The notes under the pieces are model-generated. The model did no database searches, had not been told where the DNA came from, and was given only the letters and a program-made list of their open reading frames with translations. From Microglena sp. YARC (lineage: Eukaryota > Chlorophyta > Chlorophyceae > Chlamydomonadales > Chlamydomonadaceae), in NCBI GenBank assembly GCA_022414725.1, contig CM039462.1:120768750-120832749 (forward strand): a stretch of 64,000 nt of DNA, in the 5' to 3' direction. A program made the position numbers and the translations under genes. Of this stretch, positions 39,705-48,367 are shown one piece after another; position 1 is the stretch's first letter, and each line of letters opens with the position of its first letter.

Positions 39705-40451
39705 TCACCCAAATAGTGACACGCCGGGCACCGGGTCGCCGTAGTAGTTGGAAGGGTGCGCCGCAATTACAAACATACGTTGTTGCACCCCCCCCTTGCT
39801 AATGGTATTGTTGCTGTACACGTGTCTGACGATCTCAAGGTCTCCGCTATCGGCTATCTCAAAACCGTAAGAGACTGTAACGTTGTTGTTGCTGAACCCG
39901 CGCTCGATATGAAACCCTCCTCCTCCTACACGCCACCGAGAAGGTCTCGTAACACCGTCGCCGTCCGTGTACTGCTGAATCCAACGCACAGACCTCTCCG
40001 ATTGATTGCCGCTACTTGCCCCGACGACTATCCCTGCACCGCTAATGTCGTTATCTACGTATGCAGGTACTGTAGGGTCCAGAGGATGCGCGAGCTTGAT
40101 GAGCTTGTCTTGAACGACTAGCTCGACGGAGGTGATGGTCTCTACACCGCCCCGCACGTAGACGTTCCCATTAACGGTGATGCTGTTCGACCCGACCGTC
40201 ATAACGTCCGGCGTCCCGAAGGCGCCTATGGAGACGGTAGACGAGAGTGACTGGATCTCCAGGTTGAAGTCGCTCACAAAACGCATCTTCCCTTCCGCGA
40301 TGGCGCCCACGAGCGGGTCTTTGTTGTCGTCATGTGTCTGCTGGTTCGGGAGCGATCCCATGAGGAGGTAGGATGCCGCGGGGTCCTCAGGCATGGTTGT
40401 GGTGGCACTGCCTCGGAAGAACCAGATGGAGCTGCGGGCAACGAGAGACAT
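39705..40451 (-). CDS. Fibre-like virion protein
   Basis: 248 residues from ATG 40451. The middle has NSITVNGNVYVRGGVETITS followed by VELVVQDKLIKLAHP. This pattern (a coiled/beta stem with V-x-D-K-x-I-x-L-A) is common in tail-fibre-like structural proteins of phages and giant viruses. Then NDISGAGIVVGASSG and RWRVGGGGFHIER follow. The start lies about 10 bases from a TATAAA-type sequence on the minus strand, and TTTATAAAG occurs twice upstream (40453-40480). Expected role: surface fibre or receptor-binding component. Intact. Confidence 0.6.
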   Translation of the reverse strand: MSLVARSSIWFFRGSATTTMPEDPAASYLLMGSLPNQQTHDDNKDPLVGAIAEGKMRFVSDFNLEIQSLSSTVSIGAFGTPDVMTVGSNSITVNGNVYVRGGVETITSVELVVQDKLIKLAHPLDPTVPAYVDNDISGAGIVVGASSGNQSERSVRWIQQYTDGDGVTRPSRWRVGGGGFHIERGFSNNNVTVSYGFEIADSGDLEIVRHVYSNNTISKGGVQQRMFVIAAHPSNYYGDPVPGVSLFG

Positions 40452-40559
40452 GTTTTATAAAGGGGCATGTTTTATAAAGGTTGCATGCAACAGTTGCAAC
40501 CGACAGACCCACCTAAATCATCCAGAATCTCTCTGATACTGTAACGGAGTATTTGTCGT

Positions 40560-41042
40560 TGTCGTTTGTCGCGAAGAGTTTATCCAGACTTGCCGCGAGT
40601 TTCCAGAGTTTGAAAAACCAAAGAATGACGTGTACGTTCTGGGTGGATTTTCGGCACTCAGTAATCCGGCGATCAGACGCCCGCGATGTATTCGATTTAT
40701 CACAGAAATGTGTGGGTCGACGCACTCGAGAGTTTTTCGGCAACCTTCAAAGAGAATTGTATCGTCAAAGACAATCTCAAAGGCAGAGACGTCAAAATCG
40801 TCCCGATGCACATGAAGTCGCTGAGGAGCATTGGCGTCCCCATGTACAAAGAGTACATGTCAAGAGAGTGTCTCTTGTACGTTCCGGGAAAGCGATGGGA
40901 TTTGGAAGTTCCGTGCTCAGACACTTCGAGGGTCGATACCCTCGAGTTTTATACATCGTTGACGCGCCGGTACATGATCTCCGTGCGCACGACATATTTG
41001 TGCCCCGAGCGGACCTTCATCCCAGCGTGGGGCACCATGTGA
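40560..41042 (+). pseudogene. Fragmented unknown gene, plus strand
   Basis: One frame carries DVYVLGGFSALSNPAIRRPR and stops making sense after about 40685. The adjoining frame from 40686 continues MYSIYHRNVWVDALESFSAT and EYMSRECLLYVPGKRWDLEV to about 40970. Together they look like one gene with a shift near 40685. It is convergent with the prolyl hydroxylase and overlaps its end. I do not recognise a family. Confidence 0.35.
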
Positions 41043-41548
41043 TAAAAAACTAACGCCATACCGGGCTCCGGAGTGACCGTGAGCACCGGATCGAGTCCTT
41101 CATTGTTGTATAGGACCGTCTCGCCTCCCTGCAAGTCTCCGCCGTTCAGATACAACAACACCGTGCACAGCCCCGTCTCTCCCTCGTCCCGTGCAAAGCA
41201 TGTGTCCTTGTGAGTGCGGAATTCTTCGCCGGGGCTTTACCGCAAGAAGCGGCAGAAGTCCGAGACGTGCGTCGGCGTGTACAGCCCGCTCCGGACGGCT
41301 TTCGTCTGACCGGAGAGGGAGGCGTTGTTCGTGTCGAGGACCCTGGATTTCAGAGAGTCTCCTAGCTTGTCCCACAGGCGTGCGGCCAGCTCCTCGCTCG
41401 TCAGGACCACGCGTTCCCGCCTTCCCGCGAAAATACCGCCAGTGAGCCCCTGTCGGTGGAAACCCTCCTGCTCCGCCTGTTCGATGTATGCCACGCATTC
41501 CTCAGCTGACAGAAGGTTCCTGACGATAAAGGCATCCAGAGACGACAT
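40949..41548 (-). pseudogene. Prolyl 4-hydroxylase (2OG-Fe(II) oxygenase) with one in-frame stop
   Basis: It starts at ATG 41548 (MSSLDAFIVRNLLSAEECVA). The frame stays the same throughout but is cut by a TAA at 41237-41239, just after DFCRFLR. Directly after the stop comes the iron-binding HKD in EEFRTHKDTCFARDEG, then LCTVLLYLNGGDLQGGETVL. The distal iron ligand is His in MVPHAGMKV, and the 2-oxoglutarate-binding Lys is in GHKYVVRTEIMYRR. All four active-site residues are therefore present but lie downstream of the stop. Viral homologues hydroxylate prolines, possibly in collagen-like or other virion proteins. A single substitution explains the break. A transposon-end motif sits directly upstream of the start (41555). 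Confidence 0.85.
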
Positions 41549-41736
41549 TATGATTACAGTTATTTTCAAATAAATTGGAACACCTTAAGCGCACGTTATC
41601 ATGATTGTTGCAGAATCACGAAAACGACGTGAATTTGTAAGCAAAATTTTTGAGACGAACAAGGATCTTTTGAAATTGTTTTTATTGTCCACTCAACACA
41701 CAATATAGCCGTCAACATCCTGAGCACATTGATTCT

Positions 41737-42279
41737 TCAGACTTGCACGCCCATGAAATGATTGTTGAGCACAGCTCGGAAGAGCATGCGGTAGTACGGG
41801 CCTGCAGAGACGATCATGAAAATGAACAATAACATGTCCGCGAAGGCCCGTATCCCACGGATGCCCACGTCGCGGTAGCGGAGACTTGTGTTTCTCTGCA
41901 AAGACGACGCTACCATGATACCGACAGTTGTGGATAGAAGGACGGATAGGGCATAGTCGTATACGAGCAGCTTCACGAGCGTCGTGCTGAACACGTTCAC
42001 AAAGGTTCCGGTTATCTCGATACTGGTAACGTAGTTGGAGAAGACAACGAGGAGAAGGATAAAGCAACTTGTCAACACGACGTTGATCACGACCGCAATG
42101 ATCACGAGGTATTGCAGGTCTGGTGGGGTTTTGTTTGACTCAATGAGCGTGTCGTCTAGGTACATTTTTTTGACGAACTGCATTTGGAATATCCTCTCCG
42201 CGATGTACACGGATATCCATGTGATCATGAGTTGCAACAATTTGAAAAGGGATAGTATAATCACGCTAGATTTGTCCAT
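41737..42279 (-). CDS. Multi-pass membrane protein
   Basis: 180 residues from ATG 42279 (MDKSSVIILSLFKLLQLMIT). Four hydrophobic segments are seen: about 6-24, 56-80 (LVIIAVVINVVLTSCFILLL), 105-125 (LLVYDYALSVLLSTTVGIMV), and 145-165 (AFADMLLFIFMIVSAG). No signature of a known transporter. Probably a virion membrane or host-membrane protein. Intact, preceded by a 70-base AT-rich spacer shared with the divergent Erv1 gene. Confidence 0.65.
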   Translation of the reverse strand: MDKSSVIILSLFKLLQLMITWISVYIAERIFQMQFVKKMYLDDTLIESNKTPPDLQYLVIIAVVINVVLTSCFILLLVVFSNYVTSIEITGTFVNVFSTTLVKLLVYDYALSVLLSTTVGIMVASSLQRNTSLRYRDVGIRGIRAFADMLLFIFMIVSAGPYYRMLFRAVLNNHFMGVQV

Positions 42280-42372
42280 TGTCTCTTCTTTTACGTAGAG
42301 TGTAAGTGTATTTACTCTGGTTGTACACTTGTTTTCAAAAATTAAATGAATATTATTTAAGAAAACTATTCA

Positions 42373-42925
42373 ATGTCAGGCATTCGTGGTGACATCGACA
42401 TTGACGACGAACATGGGCAACAACGCAACATTCCTCCAAGTGTATGGGGGCCCCCATTATGGAAAACTATACACTACGTTGCCCTGGGGTACCCAGCGAA
42501 CCCCACGCCTGAGGAGAGACGGGTCTACAAAACGTTCTTCGACCAGATCTTGGAACACTTGATCCCTTGCCACGTGTGCAGCGGGGACTAGGACAGGCAT
42601 CTTGTGGAGCGACGAAAAAAGGTTCTCTTCCCCTGATGGTTTGTTTGATTGGACGGTCGCGATGCACAACCTTGTGAACCGAGACACTAGCAAACCCATT
42701 CAGAATTCTGCTGAGATGCGTCGCCATCTCATCTATGCGGGCAATAATCCTAGCCAACGCCGTCGTTCAGGCGGAAACAATGATTTTTACAACAACCATT
42801 GGTTGGCCATATTTGCTTTCTTGACCGGAGTTGGCGTCAATTATATTTCCGTTATGTTGTTAATATTGAGGAGATCTCAGAGAATCAGGTTTCCGGGAGT
42901 TTTCACGAGAACACGAGGTCGATGA
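42373..42925 (+). pseudogene. Erv1/Alr-type sulfhydryl oxidase, interrupted after the CxxC
   Basis: These FAD enzymes make disulfide bonds in virion proteins in the cytoplasm. From ATG 42373 the conserved start WGPPLWKTIHYVALGYP is followed by LEHLIPCHVCSGD with the redox CxxC; then a TAG follows at 42589-42591. In the adjoining frame (42602-42925) the FAD-binding helix resumes: DGLFDWTVAMHNLVNRDTSK. Then comes a C-terminal membrane segment WLAIFAFLTGVGVNYISVML, as in other viral Erv1 proteins. A Tyr usually follows the CxxC region, so the TAG may be a Tyr codon mutated; an A6 run near 42615 accounts for the shift. Confidence 0.85.
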
Positions 42926-43184
42926 GCGTGAACATGAACATGCTCCCTATCGCCACCACCGCGGTTACAATGCCTAGAGAAAGCGGTGTTGCGGCTTGAT
43001 TGTTATGCGAAAGACCTGACGGAGAAAGACCAAATGGCGTAATAGATCCGTGTACGTCAAATAGTGGTAGTGGTTTCACTATGAATATGAGGATCATGGC
43101 CAACATGAAGAAGACTGACGCATAGATAACGCGTGCTGGCATGATCGGTGGCATTATTGTAGGTGGTGCTTGTTGGAGAGACAT
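42903..43184 (-). CDS. Small two-pass membrane protein
   Basis: 93 residues from ATG 43184. Two hydrophobic segments: ASVFFMLAMILIFIV (about 22-40) and SLGIVTAVVAIGSMFMFTLI (about 69-89), joined by a Pro/Gly-rich loop. The tail overlaps the end of the convergent Erv1 gene by 23 bases. Probably a virion membrane protein; no family recognised. Confidence 0.6.
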   Translation of the reverse strand: MSLQQAPPTIMPPIMPARVIYASVFFMLAMILIFIVKPLPLFDVHGSITPFGLSPSGLSHNNQAATPLSLGIVTAVVAIGSMFMFTLIDLVFS

Positions 43185-43288
43185 TGATATTTTTTCTTAT
43201 TGATCTTTTTTACATTTTTTTCAAGCAAAAATAATAATATGGTTTTTGTGTGATGCCAGTTAAAAGATGTTGTTGAGGGAGCACTCAT

Positions 43289-43690
43289 ACAGCTAGGGAC
43301 ATTTGATATTGGGACACCTTCTATTTTGGTGATTCTGAAAAGTTGACCAATTCAAGATTTGTAAAATGAAACCGCTTCATGTACGGCACAGTGTAACCTA
43401 ATGGTGTAGAAATCCACGGGGCAGTGGAACACCAATACGATTTTGAATCAACAAATTGCAAGATGTTAACGAAAATCCCAAATACTTGGTGGAGGAGTGT
43501 AAGCACCAGGATAGTGGAAGCGTTCACGTGGCGGTCCCAAGTCTTCCCGCAGTGGAGCCTACTGCCGCTCTGTTGGCGTGTCGCTCTTCTTTGTCTGCTT
43601 TTGCAGTGGAGAATCTTGTGAATCCGCTTGCGTCCTGTATGCGTTTCTGCTACGAACTTGAGGTATCGCGTCGCATCCTGGCATCATCAT
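43289..43690 (-). pseudogene. Fanzor remnant (C-terminal part), catalytic Asp replaced
   Basis: On the minus strand, about 43690-43490 reads GRKRIHKILHCKS and LHCGKTWDRHVNAS, followed by LTLLHQVFG. This matches the C-terminal region of the Fanzor at 23283 (there GRKRIHKMLHCKS and WDRDVNAS). The RuvC-III Asp is replaced by His. The rest of the gene is missing. At 43380-43435 the CGGGGCAGTGGAACACCA repeat follows. At 43289-43317 a transposon end TACAGCTAGGGACATTTGA is shared with the remnant at 47.5 kb. Confidence 0.75.
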
Positions 43691-44904
43691 CCTGACATCA
43701 TCATCCTGACATCATCCAATTCATCTAATTCTTTGATGGAATCGTCGGCGACCGCATTCATCGATACATTTACTACGTGGCATACTCGCGCCTTTACCAC
43801 GTCGATGAGTTCTAAGAACTCGTCATCTGGAGGCTCGCAACGCACGTGTCCGCGCATCGCGATCGTGCAAGCGTAGAGCATCAGATTGACGCGGATGTGG
43901 CGTCGCGCAGCCGTCCATCGGAAGGAGTAGAGGCTGGCCAATCGCGTCACGAAATCCCGTGCCTCTTCCATTGCCGGGTCAGAGACGCGCATATGGATGG
44001 TTCTCCAGAGAGCCCAGGCCGCATCGTCCAAACGGCAGGAGAGTCTCGCAGTCTTCTTCGCACCCACAAGATTTAGGTGTTGTGTAGTGGAGTGGGAAGC
44101 ATCCACGCCAAACACCAATGGACGCCACGACACACACGAATCTGCAGGAATATCCTCTCCTAAGCTGGGTTGTCCTTGCGTTGTATATGTACCACAGCTC
44201 CTCCTCAGCAACGAGGAGTGCATGGAGTTGTACTGTTTGACAGTTCGTCCATTCCGCGACATCACGAGCATTATAAGAGCCCTTGCCTCTTCGTTTGCCC
44301 CCGTCTTCATACGCGTTTGGAGCGTTTTCACAACCACTGATCGTAGACATGAAGGTTGTGGTGGTGTGTTGCTGCACATTACGGAGAGTGGGTCCAACTG
44401 CACCATTCCATCTTCTCCGATACTAACGTCCGATGGTAGAACGAATCCTCCCAAGAAGATGTGTTCGCGTCTCTCTGATGACGCGATGCCAGTTTTGGCA
44501 GCATGGCACACGAGCATAGTCAGTCTGCATAGCAGATGAACGATCACCATGAATATAGGATCGGTGCTGCCTTGCGTAGTGTGTGAGCCCGAACAGAACA
44601 CGTTGAGGTCAGTGACGACATCGTCCATAGCACTGGCGGTCCACTTGTTGCCGTTCACAATCTTTGCCTCTGCATAACCATCTAGAATGGTAGCTGCGAC
44701 CTCTAGCGGTCCTCCTGATGTAACGAGTTCTGCAACGAGAGAGCACGCGTACTCCCCACTCTCTCCGATATCTGCACCACTACTAGGATGGCTAAAGTCT
44801 TTTGCGATAGATGCAATTGTGTGTTTCAGCGCAACCAAAAGATCTCGACGCAAAAATCCTTCTTTCGAAGTTGCAATTGCAGTTGGTGTGTTTTTATTCT
44901 TCAT
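43687..44904 (-). CDS. Unknown 405-residue protein
   Basis: It starts at ATG 44904 (MKNKNTPTAIATSKEGFLRR). It is helical throughout, with segments such as YACSLVAELVTSGGPLEVAA, MVIVHLLCRLTMLVCHAAKT, NEEARALIMLVMSRNGRTVK and AARRHIRVNLMLYACTIAMR. It ends with a charged ELDELDDVRMMMSG at the border of the Fanzor remnant, where a CATCATCCTGA repeat begins. No clear membrane anchor and no known motif. The size and all-helical nature resemble the unknown gene at 28349, but I see no sequence similarity. Intact. Confidence 0.6.
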   Translation of the reverse strand: MKNKNTPTAIATSKEGFLRRDLLVALKHTIASIAKDFSHPSSGADIGESGEYACSLVAELVTSGGPLEVAATILDGYAEAKIVNGNKWTASAMDDVVTDLNVFCSGSHTTQGSTDPIFMVIVHLLCRLTMLVCHAAKTGIASSERREHIFLGGFVLPSDVSIGEDGMVQLDPLSVMCSNTPPQPSCLRSVVVKTLQTRMKTGANEEARALIMLVMSRNGRTVKQYNSMHSSLLRRSCGTYTTQGQPSLGEDIPADSCVSWRPLVFGVDASHSTTQHLNLVGAKKTARLSCRLDDAAWALWRTIHMRVSDPAMEEARDFVTRLASLYSFRWTAARRHIRVNLMLYACTIAMRGHVRCEPPDDEFLELIDVVKARVCHVVNVSMNAVADDSIKELDELDDVRMMMSG

Positions 44905-44987
44905 GGTGCCGAAAAACCAACGATGTTGCTGATCCTAAAATACAATGTAAATTCGCGTTAGGTTTAAACTGATTTTGTCATGTTGAA

Positions 44988-45482
44988 ATGTATCATAATG
45001 CCGCTATGTCTTCACAAGTAGTAACAACACACGCTGTTATAACACCTCACACTAAACCGTCGCATGTAGAAGAAACATCAATACACAATAACGACCCAAT
45101 CCATGGGAACATCAATTCGCACATTCTGAATAACAACAATTATAATTCGAATACAAATACAAATACAAATACAAATAACAATTCGAGTTGTGCAGGCGGT
45201 GGGTTGTACAAGACGGCTATAAACGGGGTGATGCGCAACATTTCGACTCAGATTTTGAACTGTCTCGCATCAGAAGAGGCTCTGCTCACTCTCGCTAGCA
45301 ATAGCAACAAAATAAGGGATGTGCTAATTCTTCCTGCACTGCGAAGCGTTCGCGAGCAGCTAATGCCGTACATAGCAGCGACGCTTGTCGTCACTGCGAT
45401 GTTGGTAATTCTGGCTATCGCAAGCCTCGTCTTTAACATTGTCATATTCTTGAAGGTGATGATGGTCGTACACGGTAAGTAA
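44988..45482 (+). CDS. C-terminally anchored membrane protein with Asn-rich spacer
   Basis: 164 residues from ATG 44988; ATG 45006 is also possible. The first 70 residues are polar, with an Asn/Thr/Ser run (NSNTNTNTNTNNNSS) encoded by ACAAAT repeats. A short helix (GLYKTAINGVMRNISTQIL) follows. The C-terminal membrane segment is IAATLVVTAMLVILAIASLV followed by FNIVIFLKVMM. The protein is probably tail-anchored in a virion or host membrane. Divergent from the gene at 43687; followed on the same strand by the MIF4G gene. No family recognised. Confidence 0.6.
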   Translation: MYHNAAMSSQVVTTHAVITPHTKPSHVEETSIHNNDPIHGNINSHILNNNNYNSNTNTNTNTNNNSSCAGGGLYKTAINGVMRNISTQILNCLASEEALLTLASNSNKIRDVLILPALRSVREQLMPYIAATLVVTAMLVILAIASLVFNIVIFLKVMMVVHGK

Positions 45483-45614
45483 GAAAGTATCAAACGGAGT
45501 ATAAATGTGTGTTCTTCTCTTCAGAAGAGTACCCTATCATCCGTGAATCCATTAAATTATATAATAGCGTAATTATTTGAAGAGTGAATTAGTTGCTATT
45601 TGTAATTGCCGGCG

Positions 45615-46802
45615 ATGTCTTGCACGTCACCGACGGCATCTCCTCCCGGATGCATTACCGTCGTCACACCCGATCAATTCGTACGTCTGAGGGACGCCAA
45701 AGGATATATCACTCTCATCGCCACCATACGCGAACGATATGCATCGCAACTCGCCAAGGTAGCAATTGTCAAGACGGAGGCGGCAGTTGTAGCCACACCC
45801 TACATGCAGCAAAACGGACACGGTTATAGAAACAGTCACGGACACAATCTTGGACCCAGTCATGGATATGGTGTGCGTTTGTCGGTTACTGTGGGGGGGG
45901 CTCCCCGTGGTAGAGGAGGAGGAGGAGGAGGGTCATCCCAGTATTTTGGTACCATCGGTAATAACCGGATCGACAGTATTCGTTGGGCATCCTCCTCACA
46001 GTCGGTGCCACCAAATTCTATTCGGCATCATCGCGTTCCTCTTTTCGGCGGTGAAGGTAGCTCAAACTCATCATCGACATTATTCTCCAAGTCCCTGATG
46101 TCTTTGTTGAACAAGCTGACGGAAGCGAACTTCGATAAAGTGTCGACTAAAATTGGAATCTGTGTGAGAGACGCAATCGATTCATCTCAAGTAAATGACG
46201 CCGACTCATCGCGTGTGGAAGACTCATCGCAGGTGGACGATATATCCTTAGTGTTAGCAAATGCTATCCTTGAGAAATGCTACCAAGATCACGGGTTCAT
46301 TCACATGTACTCGAATCTATTCCAGTTTCTCGTCTCTCAAAGCGGCATCATTATGAGGTCTGTGCTCGATTCATTTGTTTCGGATTCCATTGCATCTTTC
46401 CACGAAGAGGAGTACGAACTGCCGAGTGTAGACCAGTACGACGCCTTCTGCGTCACGACAAAGCGCATCCACGTCGCTGTGGGTCGCAATTTGACTATCC
46501 TGAACCTAATTGGTCTAAACCTTGTCTCTACGTCTCGTCGCGCATACCTCTCTGAAATTGTCGGCATCTTCGAGTCCAACATACCTGGGCCGCAAGCGGA
46601 GGTGGCTATAGAACTCATCGCGGAATTTGCGGCTCAATTCGCACGAAAGAATTCTCGCAATGAGGAGTCGCTTGTAAAGCAAGAGTGCGACATTATGGAG
46701 GGTCTCGTCGAGAGGTTTATTGAGAGGGAGGATGTGACGTTAAAGATTCGGTTCAAGCTTATGGGTCTGCTGGACACGATTGTCTCTTATCGAAAGCGTT
46801 GA
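45615..46802 (+). CDS. MIF4G-domain protein (eIF4G-like)
   Basis: 395 residues from ATG 45615 (MSCTSPTASPPGCITVVTPD). The first 150 residues are Gly/Ser/His-rich and likely disordered. From about residue 160 the text matches the MIF4G domain of translation factor eIF4G: SLLNKLTEANFDKVSTKI (eIF4G: LNKLTP-x-x-F-x-K-L), LANAILEKCYQDHGFIHMYS then NLFQFLV, LTILNLIGLNLVS, and the last helix LKIRFKLMGLLDTIVSYRKR (eIF4G: RIRFMLQDVIDLR). MIF4G domains bind eIF4A-type helicases. A viral version would recruit the translation machinery to viral mRNAs. An inserted SSQVDDSSRVED repeat lies inside the domain. Intact. No eIF4E or eIF4A gene is in the window. Confidence 0.75.
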   Translation: MSCTSPTASPPGCITVVTPDQFVRLRDAKGYITLIATIRERYASQLAKVAIVKTEAAVVATPYMQQNGHGYRNSHGHNLGPSHGYGVRLSVTVGGAPRGRGGGGGGSSQYFGTIGNNRIDSIRWASSSQSVPPNSIRHHRVPLFGGEGSSNSSSTLFSKSLMSLLNKLTEANFDKVSTKIGICVRDAIDSSQVNDADSSRVEDSSQVDDISLVLANAILEKCYQDHGFIHMYSNLFQFLVSQSGIIMRSVLDSFVSDSIASFHEEEYELPSVDQYDAFCVTTKRIHVAVGRNLTILNLIGLNLVSTSRRAYLSEIVGIFESNIPGPQAEVAIELIAEFAAQFARKNSRNEESLVKQECDIMEGLVERFIEREDVTLKIRFKLMGLLDTIVSYRKR

Positions 46803-47050
46803 TTGATTGATTGGTGTTCACAATTCATTGTGTCTGTAAGGAGCGTGTACAACGAAAACGATGATCTGTGCTTGCGCCACTTTTTCATCGCGTAAATGAA
46901 GAAACCTGCGATACTGAGTGTCAGCGCAATCATGGACAGGATTGTCTGGGATATCCGAGCAACTCCCCGGTGTTCCACGTACTCAGGGTCGTGCATAGAG
47001 TTCTTCCCGATCATGTATGTCATTAGGAGAATGATAAGCACAATGAACAT
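46787..47050 (-). CDS. Small two-pass membrane protein
   Basis: 87 residues from ATG 47050. It begins with a hydrophobic segment (MFIVLIILLMTYMIG) and has a second one, TILSMIALTLSIAGFFIYAM, followed by KKWRKHR, a positive stop signal. The tail overlaps the end of the convergent MIF4G gene by 16 bases. Probably a virion membrane protein. Confidence 0.6.
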   Translation of the reverse strand: MFIVLIILLMTYMIGKNSMHDPEYVEHRGVARISQTILSMIALTLSIAGFFIYAMKKWRKHRSSFSLYTLLTDTMNCEHQSINQRFR

Positions 47051-47253
47051 AATGGGGGAGGGGCACTTGGTCGTTACAGTCGGAGACGCAATTTGTGGGA
47101 CACCCTACCGGTGACCCTTGAACCCAATGGGTAGATCAGCTAAAGGCGAGTACATATTTTTGCCCTTCATCTCTGTATTTCAGCATTTAAGCTGGCCCAA
47201 AGGATAACAAGGCAAGCTGCTGACAAACCCAGGTGGGTCGGTCGGTTTAGCGC
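47051..47253. other. Spacer without a gene
   Basis: Contains the GGGACACCCTACCGGTGACC border sequence and an imperfect hairpin at TTTAAGCTGGCC. I see no open frame of interest. Confidence 0.4.
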
Positions 47254-47584
47254 TCACACTCGCCTCTTTGGAAACTGGGGTTTTAGGGGGAGGCGAGGGA
47301 ACACAGAATGCCTCCGGTCGCTCCACGTTGTCAGAAGCAGAAGAAGGTTCTTGGCAGCTTTCACGTCTAGGTTCCAGGTTGCACTATAGCGCACATTGGA
47401 TGCGCTTTTGACACTCTTTCTACAGTGCAGTACTTTGTGGACCTTGACGTTATTCACCACCATCTTCTACTTCTCAAACGTTTTAGTCCCTTCTCATTTG
47501 TCTGACACTACTTCTTTTTCTCATGGTGATATAATATTGCACCCACATTTCCTTGTGTCCAAATACCAAATGTCCCTAGCTGTA
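47254..47584 (-). pseudogene. Second Fanzor remnant with a transposon end
   Basis: Minus-strand reading from 47463 gives NNVKVHKVLHCRKSVKSA, then TWNLDVKAAKNLLLLL. This is the zinc-finger and RuvC-III part of a Fanzor (usual WNRDVNAARNIL) from a lineage different from that at 23283. Everything before it is lost. At 47551-47584, read on the minus strand, TACAGCTAGGGACATTTGG marks the element end shared with 43289. Confidence 0.7.
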
Positions 47585-47629
47585 TGAGCGAGTTTTTGTT
47601 TGAATCGTCCGCAAATGTAATAAGTGTCA

Positions 47630-47880
47630 ATACACTCGACGGAATATATAAATGAAACCGCTTCGTGTACGGCATACACCCCTGCAAGAACTGTCAATTC
47701 ACCTGCGACAGAGACATTGTGGGGGCAGCTGGCATCTTCCTGAAGGCTGTTCGAACAGAAAATCCCTGTCCGTAAAGGACAGCATCCCCGGGGGAGTTGA
47801 CCCCTATGATACCCCTATGGAGAATTCGTTGTCTTTCTTACTACATGTCCACCGGGCCCCCGGATGTGTAGTAAGAAATT
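47630..47880. repeat. Transposon end motif plus long hairpin element
   Basis: TACACTCGACGGAATATATA at 47630 followed by AAATGAAACCGCTTCGTG is the end motif seen at 38949. Further right, 47834-47878 forms a hairpin with perfect 12-base arms (TTTCTTACTACA and TGTAGTAAGAAA) and a GC-rich top. Part of this segment (CCGTAAAGGACAGCATCC and the left arm) recurs at 59588-59660, where the right arm is lost. Confidence 0.6.
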
Positions 47881-47935
47881 CATAGGTTCGAGGTTATACG
47901 GGTAGCTTAAATTCAACGGAACATGCGCAATCAAA

Positions 47936-48352
47936 TTATTTTCGGCGACTACATGCGGACATCCCAATTAAGAATGCAGCTGCAGTTGCTACCTTGATAT
48001 CGATTGCACGCACGTACTTATGTGAAAGGCACTTGTGTGCGCGAGCGACTGCTTCTCTCACCTTTCCATCAGAGGCGTCAATATACGCAGCATCAAGTTC
48101 TCTACTGCAGGCATCCTCAAATACACTACTTTCCTCACCCCCGTACCCCTCAGCTAGATGCGCCTCGGTTAGCATAAGCATGATAATTGCATTGATGGAC
48201 GCGATAATGATGCCGAACGTCCACATAGGAGTCTTGCACCGGTTGATAAAAGCTGATGGAGGAGTGGATCTAGGGGTATATGTTTTCTGTTGTTGTCTGA
48301 GTGTTTGGGGTTGTGCACCGGAAGAAGCATGTGAGATATTTACCTGCATCAC
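47936..48352 (-). CDS. Single-pass membrane protein
   Basis: 138 residues from ATG 48352 (MMQVNISHASSGAQPQTLRQ). One hydrophobic segment WTFGIIIASINAIIMLMLTE (about 49-68) separates a polar N-terminus from a C-terminal domain with FEDACSRELDAAYIDASDGK. The tail VATAAAFLIGMSACSRRK is also fairly hydrophobic. No family recognised. Its start is 16 bases from the stop of the repeat gene on the same strand. Confidence 0.55.
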   Translation of the reverse strand: MMQVNISHASSGAQPQTLRQQQKTYTPRSTPPSAFINRCKTPMWTFGIIIASINAIIMLMLTEAHLAEGYGGEESSVFEDACSRELDAAYIDASDGKVREAVARAHKCLSHKYVRAIDIKVATAAAFLIGMSACSRRK

Positions 48353-48367
48353 GCCCGGGATTACAAA

